The position numbers were made by a program, and so were the translations under genes. The notes below the pieces were generated by a model that saw only the letters and a program-made list of their open reading frames with translations, made no database searches and was not told the origin of the DNA. From Limnephilus marmoratus (lineage: Eukaryota > Arthropoda > Insecta > Trichoptera > Limnephilidae): 64,000 nucleotides of DNA. Shown one piece after another: positions 52,113-63,020 of this stretch (position 1 is its first letter; every line of letters begins with the position of its first letter). The stretch is from contig OU862931.1 in the NCBI GenBank assembly GCA_917880885.1, positions 13,961,337 to 14,025,336 on the forward strand. The letters run 5' to 3'.

Positions 52113-53206
52113 GCTCCGGAATGTTCGTCTTTCTTTAAAAAAATCTCCATTTTCACATTTATTTTATTTTTATTATTTATTATTGATAAATACAAAAGAA
52201 CATACAAATTACATATTAGAAAGCTTTACCTGTCCAACTAGGAAAGTTTTCCATTCCAGAACAGACAATTTGACAGGTTTAGTTTATATTATTCCTTAAG
52301 GAATGTACATAATTACATAACAAAAAAAAATGACAAAAAAATTTCATTTTTCTCGGAAACTAAGTTGTGTTATGAAGAAATATATGTATGCACACATATA
52401 TTTTTTGTGACAATGTAGAAAAAGTAACCTGGTGGCATATATTATATTCGGATTTATTGAATTAATCTGGTAACAAATAATGTATTCGGATTTACAGTGT
52501 ATGAGATAAGTAGGTAAGTTAGTACTATTGAAAAGTGTAAACCAGGTACCTGATAACCAGATGGAGGAATTACAATAAGATTTACAACATAAAGAGATGA
52601 AAAAATAAAGGACGCTTTGTTTGAAAGCAATAGAGGTCACACCAAAATACAAGTACGCATTTACTCGCAAAATGAAAATAATTGTCAAAGCAATGAATAT
52701 TACACTAAATTGAATAAATTCCACAATAATTTATAATTAATAATAACCCACGTACCAGATAATAATACGTTACATTATGAAAATAACACACAACCATTTT
52801 GCCTAAATACAGGAATTACACAGTTATTAGCATTTAATTATACAACTAGGAATAATAACGATTGTACTAATAATGTTTTCCTATTCAATTAAATGACTAC
52901 GTAGTTGGAGTAATAAACGGATGTGTGTTTTGATGCTACAAGTCAGCGAATCCCAAACTATTCTCTGGGGGGCTCTTGTGCTGTTATATAAAAAATGAAG
53001 TCCTGGTCCAAACAGTTGATTATATCATATTATTAGTAGTTACCTACAGGTTCAAGCCATCTCATCTGGGTTCGTATTTTATTTTACAACGAGACATTTA
53101 ATTGAAGGGTAGAATTGGTTTGATTCCAATCACATCGCATTCTAATAAATATTCATCCACTGTTTGTAGTCGTACACAACATACCGTGTGCAATATATGG
53201 ACTGGA
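52113..53206. other. Unassigned stretch
   Basis: About 1.1 kb of AT-rich DNA without a recognised gene. The minus open frame at 52344-52724 shows no domain. Confidence 0.35.
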
Positions 53207-53815
53207 TTAACAAACGAGAATAATACCACAGAGGAGATCCAGAAGCGCATAGTGAACGCAAATCGATGTTATTACCGCCTACAAAACCAAATAAAATCCA
53301 GACTGCTGTCCAGAAACACCAAGATATTAAAGTACAAAACAATTCAGACCAGTACTAACATACGCAGCTGAGACTTGAGTACTAACTAAGAGGAATCAGC
53401 GAGCACTGGATGTTTTTGAAAGGAAAATTTTGAGGCATATCTTCGGACCGGTTCTAGAAAATGGATTTTGGCGCAGGCATTACAACAATGAGCTCAATAC
53501 TTTGTTTAAGGAGCTAAACGTCGCAAAATTTATAAAAGTGGGAAGACTTAGGTGACTGGGCCATGTGGAGAGAATAACCGAGCATCAAGCACCAAAGTCC
53601 CTGCTGAGCTCAAGACCAATAGGGCGAAGGAGCCTGGGAAGACCAAGATTAAGATGGAGCGACAACGTCCTCAAAGACATATCTATCTTGGAAATCATAC
53701 ATATCTTCTAAACTGGAGAGAGCTGGCACAAAACCGAGATGAGTGGAGGAAGACTCTTGAGGAGGCCAAGACCCACCAGGGGTTGTAGAGCCAATAGCGA
53801 TGATGAGTGATGATG
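53207..53815 (+). pseudogene. RTE-type LINE, RT C-terminal part
   Basis: Plus strand: EEIQKRIVNANRCYYRLQNQ, IRPVLTYAAET, a TGA in place of Trp, RNQRALDVFERKILRHIFGP, then GRLR, another TGA for Trp, GHVERITEHQAPKSLL and GRRSLGRPRLRWSDNVLKDI, ending NWRELAQNRDEW with a GATGATGAG tail. Same subfamily as 18555-18860 but longer. Two Trp-to-stop changes and at least two frameshifts show it is dead. Confidence 0.8.
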
Positions 53816-53841
53816 TTGAATTGGAGATTTGATTTAATTAG

Positions 53842-54022
53842 TGGAGGAGGATGACCAGGACACACTGAACCCCAGATTCCTACCCACCCCTTAAACCCTT
53901 TTCCTTCCCAGAACTCTCCTCTCCTTCTGTCCTTAAAAAAACCCTCTACACAACATCCCCAAAGATGACATAGGCCTGAGGGAAATCAGGGCCTCCTGTG
54001 TGGAGCTCATGTTAAAAAAAAA
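53842..54022 (+). repeat. SINE-like 3' part, copy 3
   Basis: AGGACACACTGAACCCCAGA, CCTTCCCAGAACTCTCCT and CCCCAAAGATGACATAGGCC, then TGTGTGGAGCTCATG and an A run. Nearly the same as the second half of the 24434-24757 copy. It abuts the RTE tail. Confidence 0.65.
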
Positions 54023-55309
54023 TGCCTGACGGATCTGCGTTTATTGTTTCGGCACCAAAAATTAAGTGATTATATTATTATGCAGATTTTATTGGTTAAA
54101 TAATATTGTTTCAAGCTTGGGAGTTAACAAAAAAATATCTTGAAAACATTGTTTTTGTTATTGAAATGTAATCATTATATTTAATAATATATTGAATTCA
54201 TAGGAGGTATATTCGCTTTCTGTTGTTTGCTTTTAACACTAATCCCCGCTTCGTATGATTCATGACGTGTTCATGTGATTCGAATATACACTAAATTCAT
54301 GTTTTATAATATTACAAAATAGTTCATGAGGGCAGAACTACAATGATGTTTGAGAACCGGTGGTATTAATGTTTTTTAATCGTTAAATATTTTCGTGATT
54401 AAATTATTTGGTTATTACGCCGTGTATAACAATATCGTATTATGATTTATCCGGTTACCATGTAGGTAAAATCCACTGGTTCTGTGAACTTATTTTAAAA
54501 ATGTAGTCTATACAGAAAACAATTCACTGTAACCAAAATACGCACTTCGTTTACGAAATATAAAATGGATAGGAAATTATACTGCTTTTGACCGGTGATA
54601 TTTGTGAGAAATGCGATTTGGTCTTTTTACCTTGGAGTAAACAACAACAAACAAACAACACGTGCCGCGTTTTATAGAAGAACAACATGGAATTTATCAT
54701 CGGTAGCTCTCCAGATGAGCTCAGTTTTCTAAGGACTCCTCGGTTCACCGGTGCTCCTTGGAACGCGAGGGTTCTACGAACTGAGGATAAGTGTATCTTG
54801 ACTACGCTTGAATGAACTTGAATAAGGACGTTTGGTCGCCTTTACGTAACGCGATATAAAAATAAATAACTCAGAATTTTCATTCAAACCAAATAGGTGT
54901 CTATATAGATTATTATGACAGTCTCCATTGCCCAAAACCGGTGAGACTATATTATAAATATATTTAAGGTATGTTGGAATGCTGAGGGGAGTGGGAAAAA
55001 GAAGTGTCGGGAAGTCCCTACATAACTATTCTGATCTTACATTTCTAACGACGTTCCAAAAATAATTTAAGTTTAATAAGAAAGTACAAAATGTCAGCCA
55101 TTATTTCACCCTCTCGATTTCCTCCAACTTCATAATTTCCCCATATTTAGGGACCACATAGTCCCACTGCTTTGGCTTCCGGCAGTTGGAATTCTTATGC
55201 AGTATTCACTTAAAACAAGTCTGTTGTACTTTGGGAACTGTACTTTGTTGTACGTGTTTCCCACGTATTTGATAATATTAATAATGTGCAAGCTTTTTCC
55301 ATACCTTAG
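54023..55309. other. Unassigned stretch
   Basis: No recognised gene in about 1.3 kb; short frames only. Confidence 0.35.
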
Positions 55310-55605
55310 TACCAATTGATCTTCTTCTTCATTGCGCTGTCCCAACTCATTGCCTAGGTAAGCTGTTGGGGTCGGCTCTTCTCGTTCTCAGGTTGTAATT
55401 TCTTCTGTTCCGAGTATCGCCTTCATCCAGGCCGTTTCTCTGAAGAATTTTGGAGCATTGAGTCATCCAGGAGTTCTTCGGTCTTTCTCTGGATGACTGT
55501 CGATGAAGCTCCATAGACATTGCCTGCCTCACTGTGTGGTCTGATGGTCTCCGTCTTATGTGCCCATACCATCTCAAAAGTCGTTCCTCCAAAAAATTGG
55601 TACCA
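55310..55605 (-). pseudogene. RTE/BovB-like LINE C-terminus
   Basis: Minus strand: RLLRWYGHIRRRPSDHTVRQ, RERPKNSWMTQ, RRNYNLRTRRADPNSLP and a GAAGAAGAAG 3' end. The order RW-GH-RRRP, RPK-W and RRADP is the C-terminus of a second RTE subfamily. Confidence 0.75.
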
Positions 55606-55616
55606 ATTGATCGCAT

Positions 55617-56165
55617 ACTTGTAATCTTATGTATAAATAATATGCCTACGAGTATGTTTTAAGTGGAGTTCAGTGCTTTTGTGTGTGTATGCCTATTAGT
55701 ATGTTGCACGTTTTATATCAATAATATGTCTATGTATTTGTCTTTTTACCGTGGTGACTTGAAATGTACTTTTCTATCTATTTTCCATGTTTTGGTTTCT
55801 TACTACATACTCGTATGTGCTTTATATTAACATTGTTAAATTTCCTGCTGACAAATTGCTGTGGGAGTTTAGCGGGTGCTTATAATAAAGAATTAAAAAT
55901 GGTCTTATTTTCATTTTAAATTTGTTTTATACCTTTTTTTAGATCAAAACTCGTGTTAAAATGGCGGAAAAACTCATTTAAACCGCAGTTTGTTCTTTTT
56001 TTATTTTTAGAACAAACAATAAAAAATGACAATAAAGTAGTAAAAAAAAAATTTTGAATTAATAAATATTAATATTGAAACACGATCAGATAGAAATGCT
56101 AAGAAATTTTTTCCAATAGGAAAGCTAAAAGCTCAGAAATGCACAAAATAATTTGCTAGGCAGAT
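55617..56165. other. Unassigned AT-rich stretch
   Basis: No recognised features. Confidence 0.3.
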
Positions 56166-57310
56166 AGAAACATTGCACCTTTAAATTTAAATGACGAGAT
56201 TTCCAACATTCTTATGAAAACTAACCAGGAATTATTAGGTTCCTGGTCAAATAAAATGATTCACGCAAAACACTTCAATTACCTCAACCAAACGTATGTT
56301 GACAAACTTTCGTCAAACATATTGTTGAGTATTGGAGAGTTGAGCGCAGAAATAGAAGGATTTATGCTTGCCATTCAAGATAGAGTCATTAATACTACAA
56401 AATATAGGAAGCATGTAAAGATACAAATCAAATTGATGAATTAGGTAGAAAATGTTTGGCTTTTCCGGAAACCATAGAACATATTATATCGGGATGTTCT
56501 GTATTAGCGCCATCCGAGTATACATTTAGGCACAATCAGCTTTTAAAAATAATTCACCAAAGTTTGGTAATTAAACATAACTTGATTGACTGCCGTAATA
56601 TAGTACCATATTATGAATACGAACCAAATTCAATTTTAGAAAATTAATTTTATAAAATACATTATGATAAAACTATACTAACAGACATAACAATTAGTCA
56701 TAATAGACCTGATATATTATTACATGACCAAATTAAAAAAAATACTTATATCATTGATGTCGCTATTCCAAATTCCTGTAATATTAAAAAAAATAGAAAA
56801 TATACAGATTTAGGAAATAAGATAAAAGAAATTGGCATTCTCAGACTATAAAAATATTACCATATGTTATTTCGGCTACCTGGCCTCCTACTGGCATTAT
56901 AGCTAGCTCCCTCATTTAAAATTGCGTATTAGATTTATATTTAGGCTTATTAGATTTGTCAAAAATTTGTATTTAAAAATTGCAAAAATCAGTCATATTA
57001 TACATGTAGGATTACAAAAGATTTTTTAAATATTTATATTGAGGGATCAGTAGGCTTTATAGGTCCAATTAGGAGTTCCACCAAGCCGAACCCTCTGATA
57101 TGAAAATATATGGAGTCGGTGAATACTTTCCCATTTGGTCTCTGGTAGTTTGGCGTGTTATTCTTGTATTATTTTGTATTTATTATACTTATATAGTGCA
57201 CTTGCATAGCGTCAATTGACTAGATGATCATTTATGGAAAAGTGTGTGAAAGGGTTTAGTTTTTCCTGTGGGGAAGATTTAACCCGGATATAAAATCGGA
57301 AGCATTTAAT
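56166..57310 (+). pseudogene. RLE-type non-LTR retrotransposon, C-terminal end
   Basis: Frames in order: KHFNYLNQTYVDKLSSN and EIEGFMLAIQDRVINTTKYR; then RKCLAFPETIEHIISGC and YTFRHNQLLKIIHQSL (a CX2C...HX4C knuckle); then SHNRPDILLHDQ and YIIDVAIPNSCNI (RPD...IIDV, the core of a restriction-like endonuclease); then ILPYVISAT. The 3' untranslated part matches 20300-20700 inverted. Such an arrangement belongs to the R2/R4/NeSL-like group with an RLE. Several frameshifts and stops; the RT itself is absent. Confidence 0.7.
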
Positions 57311-58013
57311 AAATAACTTGTTATTATTATTTTATTTTATTTGCATGTATAAAATAAATAATAGAATAAGTAATATAACAAAAAAGAAGAAGAGATAGTT
57401 TGGTTAAATTTAATTTTATATCATATTTGTATTGCTGCATTACCTACTACATCACTTAATATTATGCGTACCTGCTGTACTGAAAAAATAAGTTGAATGT
57501 TTAATCTTAAATTTGGACGTAAAATATCTTTCCATAAGGATGTGACATTTTTTATTTTAACTTGAAAGACATGAAAGAATTTTACAGAGAAAAATGCGTC
57601 TGTTGCTAAACGTGAGTTATACCTTCAGGATAAGAGTGAGATGGTACATCTATGGCAAAGGTAGTATTATGTGGCACAATCCGATGGCATCCACCGGTTA
57701 TCAAAACTTTTCAAATTGCTTCCGCAACGTTCGAAAATGAAAAAAGTTTGCTACTTTTGTTTTTCCACATGAGAAGGGAGAAATTTTTGACAGGTTTTTT
57801 CATATAGATAACTTTTCTTATTTCTGATTGGTGACGGTAAGTTCTGCCGAAGTTTTTAACGATCGCCGCGAGATGTCTTTGAAATCGTTTAATCCGGTTG
57901 AAGATTATTGCGGCAGAGCCCGGAGCGGCTAAAGCCGCGAGCGGCCCTAGCTTGCAAACCGAAGGTTATGGTTCAAAACACAGTTAAGATCAATAACATA
58001 AGTTTGGCCTGCA
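57311..58013. other. Unassigned stretch
   Basis: No gene recognised. A GC-rich inverted motif (GCGGCTAAAGCCGC) lies near 57926. Confidence 0.3.
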
Positions 58014-58530
58014 TTTTTTTAAATTTAACTTCATACAGGAGGCCCTGAGGAAAATAATTTCTCTGAGGGCCTACGTCATCTTTGATGAAGATCTTCACGG
58101 AGGACGTAGGCCCTGACGATCTATGCAGAGTCTTTTTAACCAGAGGAAGGCGTGAATATGGGTCTTAAGACACGTAAGGGAAGGAACACACAGGAGGAAA
58201 GAAACAAAGAGGCCGGCTAATCATTCCACAGCCTCTCTCTCATGTGAAAAATAGCAACGCATTTGTACGATGGGCGCGCGTTCGGCGTGTTCCCCAACTA
58301 TGCACCGGTGCCGAGGGGATCAATCACATTACATAATTCCTCGGAGCATCTTCCATCGTAATACCGGTAGAACAAGGACAGCATACTACCTGACGCCTGG
58401 GCTAGAGATTGCAATTCGCTTGTTAAGATAGGGGAATCTATCAAACGGACCGCACGTTTCTACAAAGAGTCAGGGATTTTTTCAGATGTTTTGGGGCTTC
58501 AGACCAGAGGTGACTGCCAAATTCAAAATT
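58014..58530 (-). pseudogene. CR1-like LINE C-terminal ORF, copy 3
   Basis: Begins at a T run (A tail of the minus strand) and the hairpin GAGGCCCTGAGG...CCTCAGGGCC-type tail, followed on the minus strand by remnants of the CSEEL, H-YT-G-CHMR and W-N-LP regions with stops. A 70-bp duplication of the tail (GACGTAGGCCCTGA, about 58096) is present. Confidence 0.65.
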
Positions 58531-58957
58531 ATTTTGTGAAATGGGTTTTCGAATAAAAAGTTAGTAAATATTTACGAAAAAGGAGACGCTTCATAAGCAC
58601 TTTAAAAATTGTAGTAGTGAGATAATAGTTAGTATTAAGTAAGTTTGCTTTAAAACGCGAAATATATATATTTTAAGGACAGTTATGTTATGAATTATGA
58701 CTATGAATTATTTTAGAAAAAAAAAACACTTTGAATCAGTTGGAAAATAATAAAAAGTAAATACCTATAACAATTTTATAAAAAAAAAGAAAAAATTATA
58801 GGTATTATGTATTAGCATATTAATAATAATTTTGTTCAATTAAACATACGCCAAAAATCATTTCTTAGGATCTGTATTACGCAAGTCGCCAAAAGGCAAT
58901 GCCAATACCCTGAATTAAATAATTCCCCTTCGGGCCTATTTCACTTGCGTAATTTTT
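58531..58957. other. Spacer between head-to-head CR1-like copies
   Basis: About 430 bp, AT-rich, no features. Confidence 0.4.
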
Positions 58958-59562
58958 AACTGCTGGGCGTACTGTACAGGGCCCGCAGATACTTTAATAG
59001 TATACAACTGCTAACCCTGTACAAATCACAAGTGCGCCCCACGGTTGAATTTGGCAGCCACCTCTGGTCTGGAGCTCCAAAATACCTGAAAAATACCCTC
59101 GACTCTGTGCAGAAACGGGCGGTCCGTTTGATAGATTCTCCCATCTTAACAGACGGATTGCAATCTTTAGAGCACAGGCGTCGGGTGGGAATGCTATCCT
59201 TGTTCTACCGGTATTACAATGGAAGATGCTCCGAGGAACTAGCATCATTGATCCCTTCGGCACCGGTGCATAGTCGGGAAATACGCCAAACGCGTGCCCA
59301 ACATTTGTACACGGTTGGCATTTGCCACATGAGAACGGGTCGTTTCTTCGACTCATTCTTGTGTTCAACAGCTCGGCTGTGGAATGATTTGCCGGCCTCT
59401 GTGTTTCCTCCTTCCTACAACATGGGTCTCTTCAAGACCAATGTTCATTCCTTCCTCTCCTCAAAAAGACCCTCCACACAGCATCCCAGATGACATAGGC
59501 CCTGAGGGAAATTATTTTCCTCAGGGCCTCCTGCGTAGAGTTAACGTAAAAAAAAAAAAAAA
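58958..59562 (+). pseudogene. CR1-like LINE C-terminal ORF, best copy
   Basis: Open from about 58958 to the stop at 59491-59493: LLTLYKSQVRPTVEFGSHLW, KYLKNTLDSVQKRAVRLID, HRRRVGMLSLFYRYYNGRCS, RFFDSFLCSTARLWNDLP and YNMGLFKTNVHSFL. These are the last blocks of a CR1/jockey-group polymerase. The 3' untranslated region is about 55 bp with a hairpin (GGCCCTGAGG...CCTCAGGGCC) and an A run to 59562. 5'-truncated; the ORF has no start of its own. Four more copies lie in this window. Confidence 0.8.
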
Positions 59563-60176
59563 CTGCTGAAAAAGTGACTCCTAATGAGATTGATCGTCGT
59601 TTAAAAGATGTTTATGTTTACGATGCGGTTGATAAGTCTATTGTAAATGGATGGGTAATAAAATGTCATGATTGCGACCCCGGAAAAGCAATAATTGTTG
59701 ATGAAACACGCAGCGGACGTCCGATCATTGATTCAGACGAAAAACAATCCAAACTCGTCTACGATTTCATTCAAAATGACCGGCGAATCACTCAAAAGCG
59801 TATCACAAACCATTTTACAATATCCAAGGAACGTGTCAGTTTCATTGTTGAACGATTAGGATACCGTAAAATCTGTGGACGACGGGTAACACGCCGTTTC
59901 ACAGACGAGAGCAAATATCGTTGATTAAAGCCTCTGCAAAGCCGGAAGTTTAAACCGATTCCGCACCCATCTCACTCCCCCGATCTTCCACCTTGCGATT
60001 TTCATTTTTTCTGTACTCAAGATACACCTCAAGGGTAATTAATACCTCGGACGATGAGGTGAAGGCAGCTGTCAAGTCCTGGATTCGAGAAATGTCGAAA
60101 TAATTTTTCAGTTACGTAATGAAAAAACTTATTACACGTTGGGAGAAATGCGTTAGCCTTAACGGTAATATGTTGA
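59563..60176 (+). pseudogene. Mariner-type transposase with internal deletion
   Basis: N-terminal part: DETRSGRPIIDSDEKQSKLV, RRITQKRITNHFTISKERVS and YRKICGRRVTRR, the paired HTH DNA-binding region of mariner transposases. After about 59930 it jumps to a C-terminal part in other frames: HPSHSPDLPPCDFHFF (the S-PDLaPcD region holding the last catalytic Asp) and KLITRWEKCVSLNG (final block). The middle, including the first two catalytic Asp residues, is gone. The N-terminus is cut by the LINE poly-A at 59562. Terminal repeats are not recognised. Confidence 0.8.
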
Positions 60177-60690
60177 AAATTAAATATGTGATTTTGAAGC
60201 TTAAAAATCTTACTATAATGTTCTTTTGGCCCGATCTTGCTAATGTTTTTGTTCGTATTTTACAAGACATTACTTGTGCATCACTTTTCAGCCTTCCCTA
60301 GTACCATCACAAATGCTTTATGTGCGATTTAGCATGCAAATCTAATCTGTCGCTTTCCAATTTAATCAGTTGAAATGTCAGCTTCTATTTACCCATCCGA
60401 ATCAAGGTAATAATATGAGCTCAATATTACTCAATATTTCCAAACCATTTACTTCGAAACTACGACAGGTTATTGAAAGGTAACGTTGCAACATTAACCA
60501 CAACGTTGCAACCGATTCCTGACAAACAATTTAAGGACTACTTTAAATGAGTTCTAAGCGCTGTTTCCAAAAATTGATTACAAAACAATGTAATCCACTA
60601 CCACAGCACGGGCGTGGTGGTCGAAAAATTCACAAAAGATGTAACCATCAATGCAATGAATAAAGAAGAAAAAAAATAAATGAAACAATT
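60177..60690. other. Unassigned stretch
   Basis: AT-rich; the right mariner end may lie here but was not identified. Confidence 0.35.
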
Positions 60691-60726
60691 TAACTTTGTT
60701 TGAACCACTTTTATATTTAAAGTAAA

Positions 60727-60763
60727 GCCGACCGGTATCAGAACGACCGTTCCTTCTTCAGGG
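60727..60763 (-). ncRNA. Hammerhead-ribozyme-like motif
   Basis: Minus strand: CC, CTGAAGA, A, stem II GGAACG-GT-CGTTCT, GATA (one change from GAAA), ACCGGT, C, GG. The change in the invariant GAAA should cripple catalysis. Otherwise it matches the family of 951-986 and 9840-9875. Confidence 0.55.
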
Positions 60764-60870
60764 TAAACGTATACTTATTTGACAGTTATGAAATATGGAT
60801 GGGAACAATGTATTATTATGGTAGGGGTGGAGCAGTTGCTAGGTATTAATGAAGAGTGGGTGGGTAGGGT

Positions 60871-60888
60871 CGTCTGAAACCGGTCGGC
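60871..60888 (+). ncRNA. Half hammerhead-like motif
   Basis: TCTGAAACCGGTCGG keeps the 3' half (end of stem II, GAAA, stem III, C, GG); the CUGANGA side is lost. Confidence 0.4.
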
Positions 60889-61196
60889 TTTACTCAAATA
60901 TAAAATTGGTTAAAACAAAGTTAAATTATTTCAATTATCTATAATGGATAACAACAAAGTTATAGCTACATTCAAAAGTATAAGAAAAAAAATTGTTGTT
61001 TCAATTTTTAATTGTGTTAAAATGAAGATTTCTTCTTATTTGGGCGGTGGGTATTGGGTATGGGTATCACCGCCATTTATTGGATAACCAATACCCTGCA
61101 ATAGGTCTTCACAAATATTAGCTACATTTGGTGACTTAGCAGGGGTGCCCGTGATCACAGGGTGAGGTTTCTTTTTTTTTTAAAGAATAAAGCGCT

Positions 61197-61415
61197 AGAA
61201 TCCCAACTGCTCCCGTCTGAAGCCAGTGAGACTATGGAATCCCCAATTGGGGTATGTTGTGAGGCTGAAGGTAGTGGGGAGGGGAAGGAGATAGGGAAGA
61301 GGAAGGTGGGGAAGTACCTGGCTATTCAGACCTGGTCACCAAACACGGCTAATGCCATTTCAAGAAACGTTTCAATTTTCAATGGTGGTCTTACACCATG
61401 GCGATATTGAGAGTA
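61197..61415 (-). repeat. Dispersed repeat family A, copy 4
   Basis: Best preserved copy of the family (TCCCAACTGCTCCCGTCTGA, GGTCACCAAACACGG, TCAATGGTGGTCTTACACCA). Confidence 0.6.
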
Positions 61416-61509
61416 TCTTCCACTCTGGAACGTGTCGCAAATATACTATATATTATTTTTAATGAATAAATTGTGAAATAACACAAATTAATCAAATAAA
61501 ATTTATTTT

Positions 61510-61580
61510 CCACGCCGGGATTCGATCCCGCGACCTTCGGTGTGCGAGTCAAGAGCCTTACCGCTGAACAACGCCGGCTG
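61510..61580 (-). repeat. tRNA-derived SINE head
   Basis: Minus strand has the A-box region TGTTCAGCGGTAAGGC and an exact B box GGATCGAATCCC within the arm CGGGATCGAATCCCG, at tRNA-like spacing. Anticodon arm and acceptor stem pair poorly, so a tRNA-like SINE head is more likely than a functional tRNA gene. Confidence 0.6.
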
Positions 61581-61858
61581 TTTGTCAAGATCCTTGCGAT
61601 ACATGCGTTTGCCCTCCAACTGCCTGGCGGCCAGAATCGGGAGAGACTGGTTGAGATGGATGGATTTATACGTCAAACATTCCTTGACACATAGACCCAT
61701 AGATTCCGGTCCACCCCTGACACTTTTTCCTTCCCAGTACTACCTCTCCTTCCTTTCCCTAAAAGGACCCTCTATACAGCGTCCCCAAAGATGGCGTAGC
61801 CCCCGAGGGAAATTGTTTTCTTCAGAGCCTCCTGTGTGGAGATTATGTAAAAAAAAAC

Positions 61859-62049
61859 TTACCAAAAAAAGGTAGGTTTTCGAAGGTTTTTATTAAATCA
61901 GTGAGTTAAGCGAATAAAATCTTCAATCTTTGCAAATTCACTCTGTGGAGACGTTTTTAAGGAAAAAAGGGCTATTTTGGCACAATAAAACCAAAATTAT
62001 AGGCATTTACGTCGCCTTAGTTCTTATTATTGTCGTATTATTGTCATGT
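61859..62049. other. Unassigned stretch
   Basis: Holds ACGTCGCCTTAGTTCTTA near 62019, an echo of the foldback family at 62320-63020. Confidence 0.3.
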
Positions 62050-62318
62050 ATTATTCATGACATTTAATCAGTCACTTGTAAATTTTGTAATTACTAACAT
62101 ACCTACTCGTTTATTTCTATGTCATTTACAACTTAGAAACTTTCTCTTTTATTGTAATGCACTATCATTCCTAAATTTATCTGTATGATGTTTACCTACT
62201 AGTTATATTTTTATAGTTTATCTTTTTTATTAAAAAAAACTGTCTCTGTATTATAAACTTGTCATGTAAAAGCCCATCAGGGCGTTGAAAATTTATAAAT
62301 AAATAAAATAAAATAAAT
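62050..62318 (+). repeat. 3' tail of a jockey-type LINE
   Basis: Ends CATGTAAAAGCCCATCAGGG-CGTTG and (AAATA)n, like the 3' end of the LINE at 17390-18316. No coding part. Confidence 0.5.
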
Positions 62319-63020
62319 GTCCAAACGACCATTTAAAAATTTGACAAGACGTCGCCTCAGTTCTTAATTGTCTAATCGACCATTTTAGTTTTTGTTCAAT
62401 CTCCACTTTAAAACTAAAAATAAAGTATAAAAGATTATAGTTAATCACTTAACCAAGAATTAGTTAAACAAATGAGACCTTTGCCTTTACGGAAATAGCT
62501 TTATTTAAACACCTATCATAATGTTTCATTGAAATAATGAAAGAAAACCTTCTCCTCCTGTAAAATTTTCAAATGGTCGTTTGGACAATTAAGAACTAAG
62601 GCGACGCGCGACGATAGTGTAATTTGATTTGGTAAGCGATTAAATTACTCGGAAAATTACAAATGAAATTACACAGATCAAATTGAAAGTGGATAAGCGA
62701 CGAAGAGGTGAAGGTTTTCTTTCATTATTTCAATGAAACATCATCATAGGTGTATAAGATAAAGCTATTTCCGTAAAGGCAAAGGTTTATTTAGTTTTAA
62801 TAATTCTTAATTGGGTGATTAACAATCCTTTTTTATACTTTATTTTTAGTTTTAAAGTGGAGATTGAACAAAAACTAAAATGGTCGTTTGGAAAATTAAG
62901 AACTGAGGCGACGCCGGCGACGATAGTGTACTTTGATTTGATAAGCGAATAAATTACTCGGAAAATTACAAATGAAGGTTTACACACAGATCAAATTACA
63001 AGTGGATAATATACTCGTAA
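62319..63020. repeat. Large foldback structure
   Basis: 62340-62565 and 62695-62920 are inverted arms of about 200 bp (e.g. CCTTTGCCTTTACGGAAATA / TATTTCCGTAAAGGCAAAGG). The segment TGGTCGTTTGGACAATTAAG and what follows is also present twice in direct orientation (62573 and 62880) and once inverted (62319). No ORF. Confidence 0.7.

Larger units (their letters stand above)
60691..60935. repeat. Inverted pair of Penelope-type segments
   Basis: 60691-60740 (AACTTTGTTTGAACCACTTT...GCCGACCGGT) and 60874-60930 (ACCGGTCGGCTTTACTC...AACAAAGTTAAATT) are inverted arms of about 55 bp, each led by a hammerhead-like motif. Confidence 0.7.
61039..61858 (+). repeat. SINE-like element, copy 4, split by nested repeats
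   Basis: 61039-61174 is the 5' half (GGGTATGGGTATCACCGCC, GGATAACCAATACCC, GCAGGGGTGCCCG) and 61590-61858 the 3' half (CGGGAGAGACTGGTTGAG, CCCCAAAGATGGCGTAGCCC, A run). Between them lie a family A repeat and a tRNA-type SINE head. Confidence 0.6.

Noticed and set aside
52344..52724. 126-codon minus ORF with hydrophobic stretches
   Set aside because: Only AT-rich codon bias; no recognisable domain, no neighbours supporting a gene.
55130..55345. 71-codon minus ORF beside the RTE end
   Set aside because: It continues the frame past the RTE C-terminus and has no known domain.
61510..61580. Functional tRNA gene
   Set aside because: A and B boxes are good, but the acceptor and anticodon stems pair poorly and it is embedded in repeats, so a SINE head is more likely.
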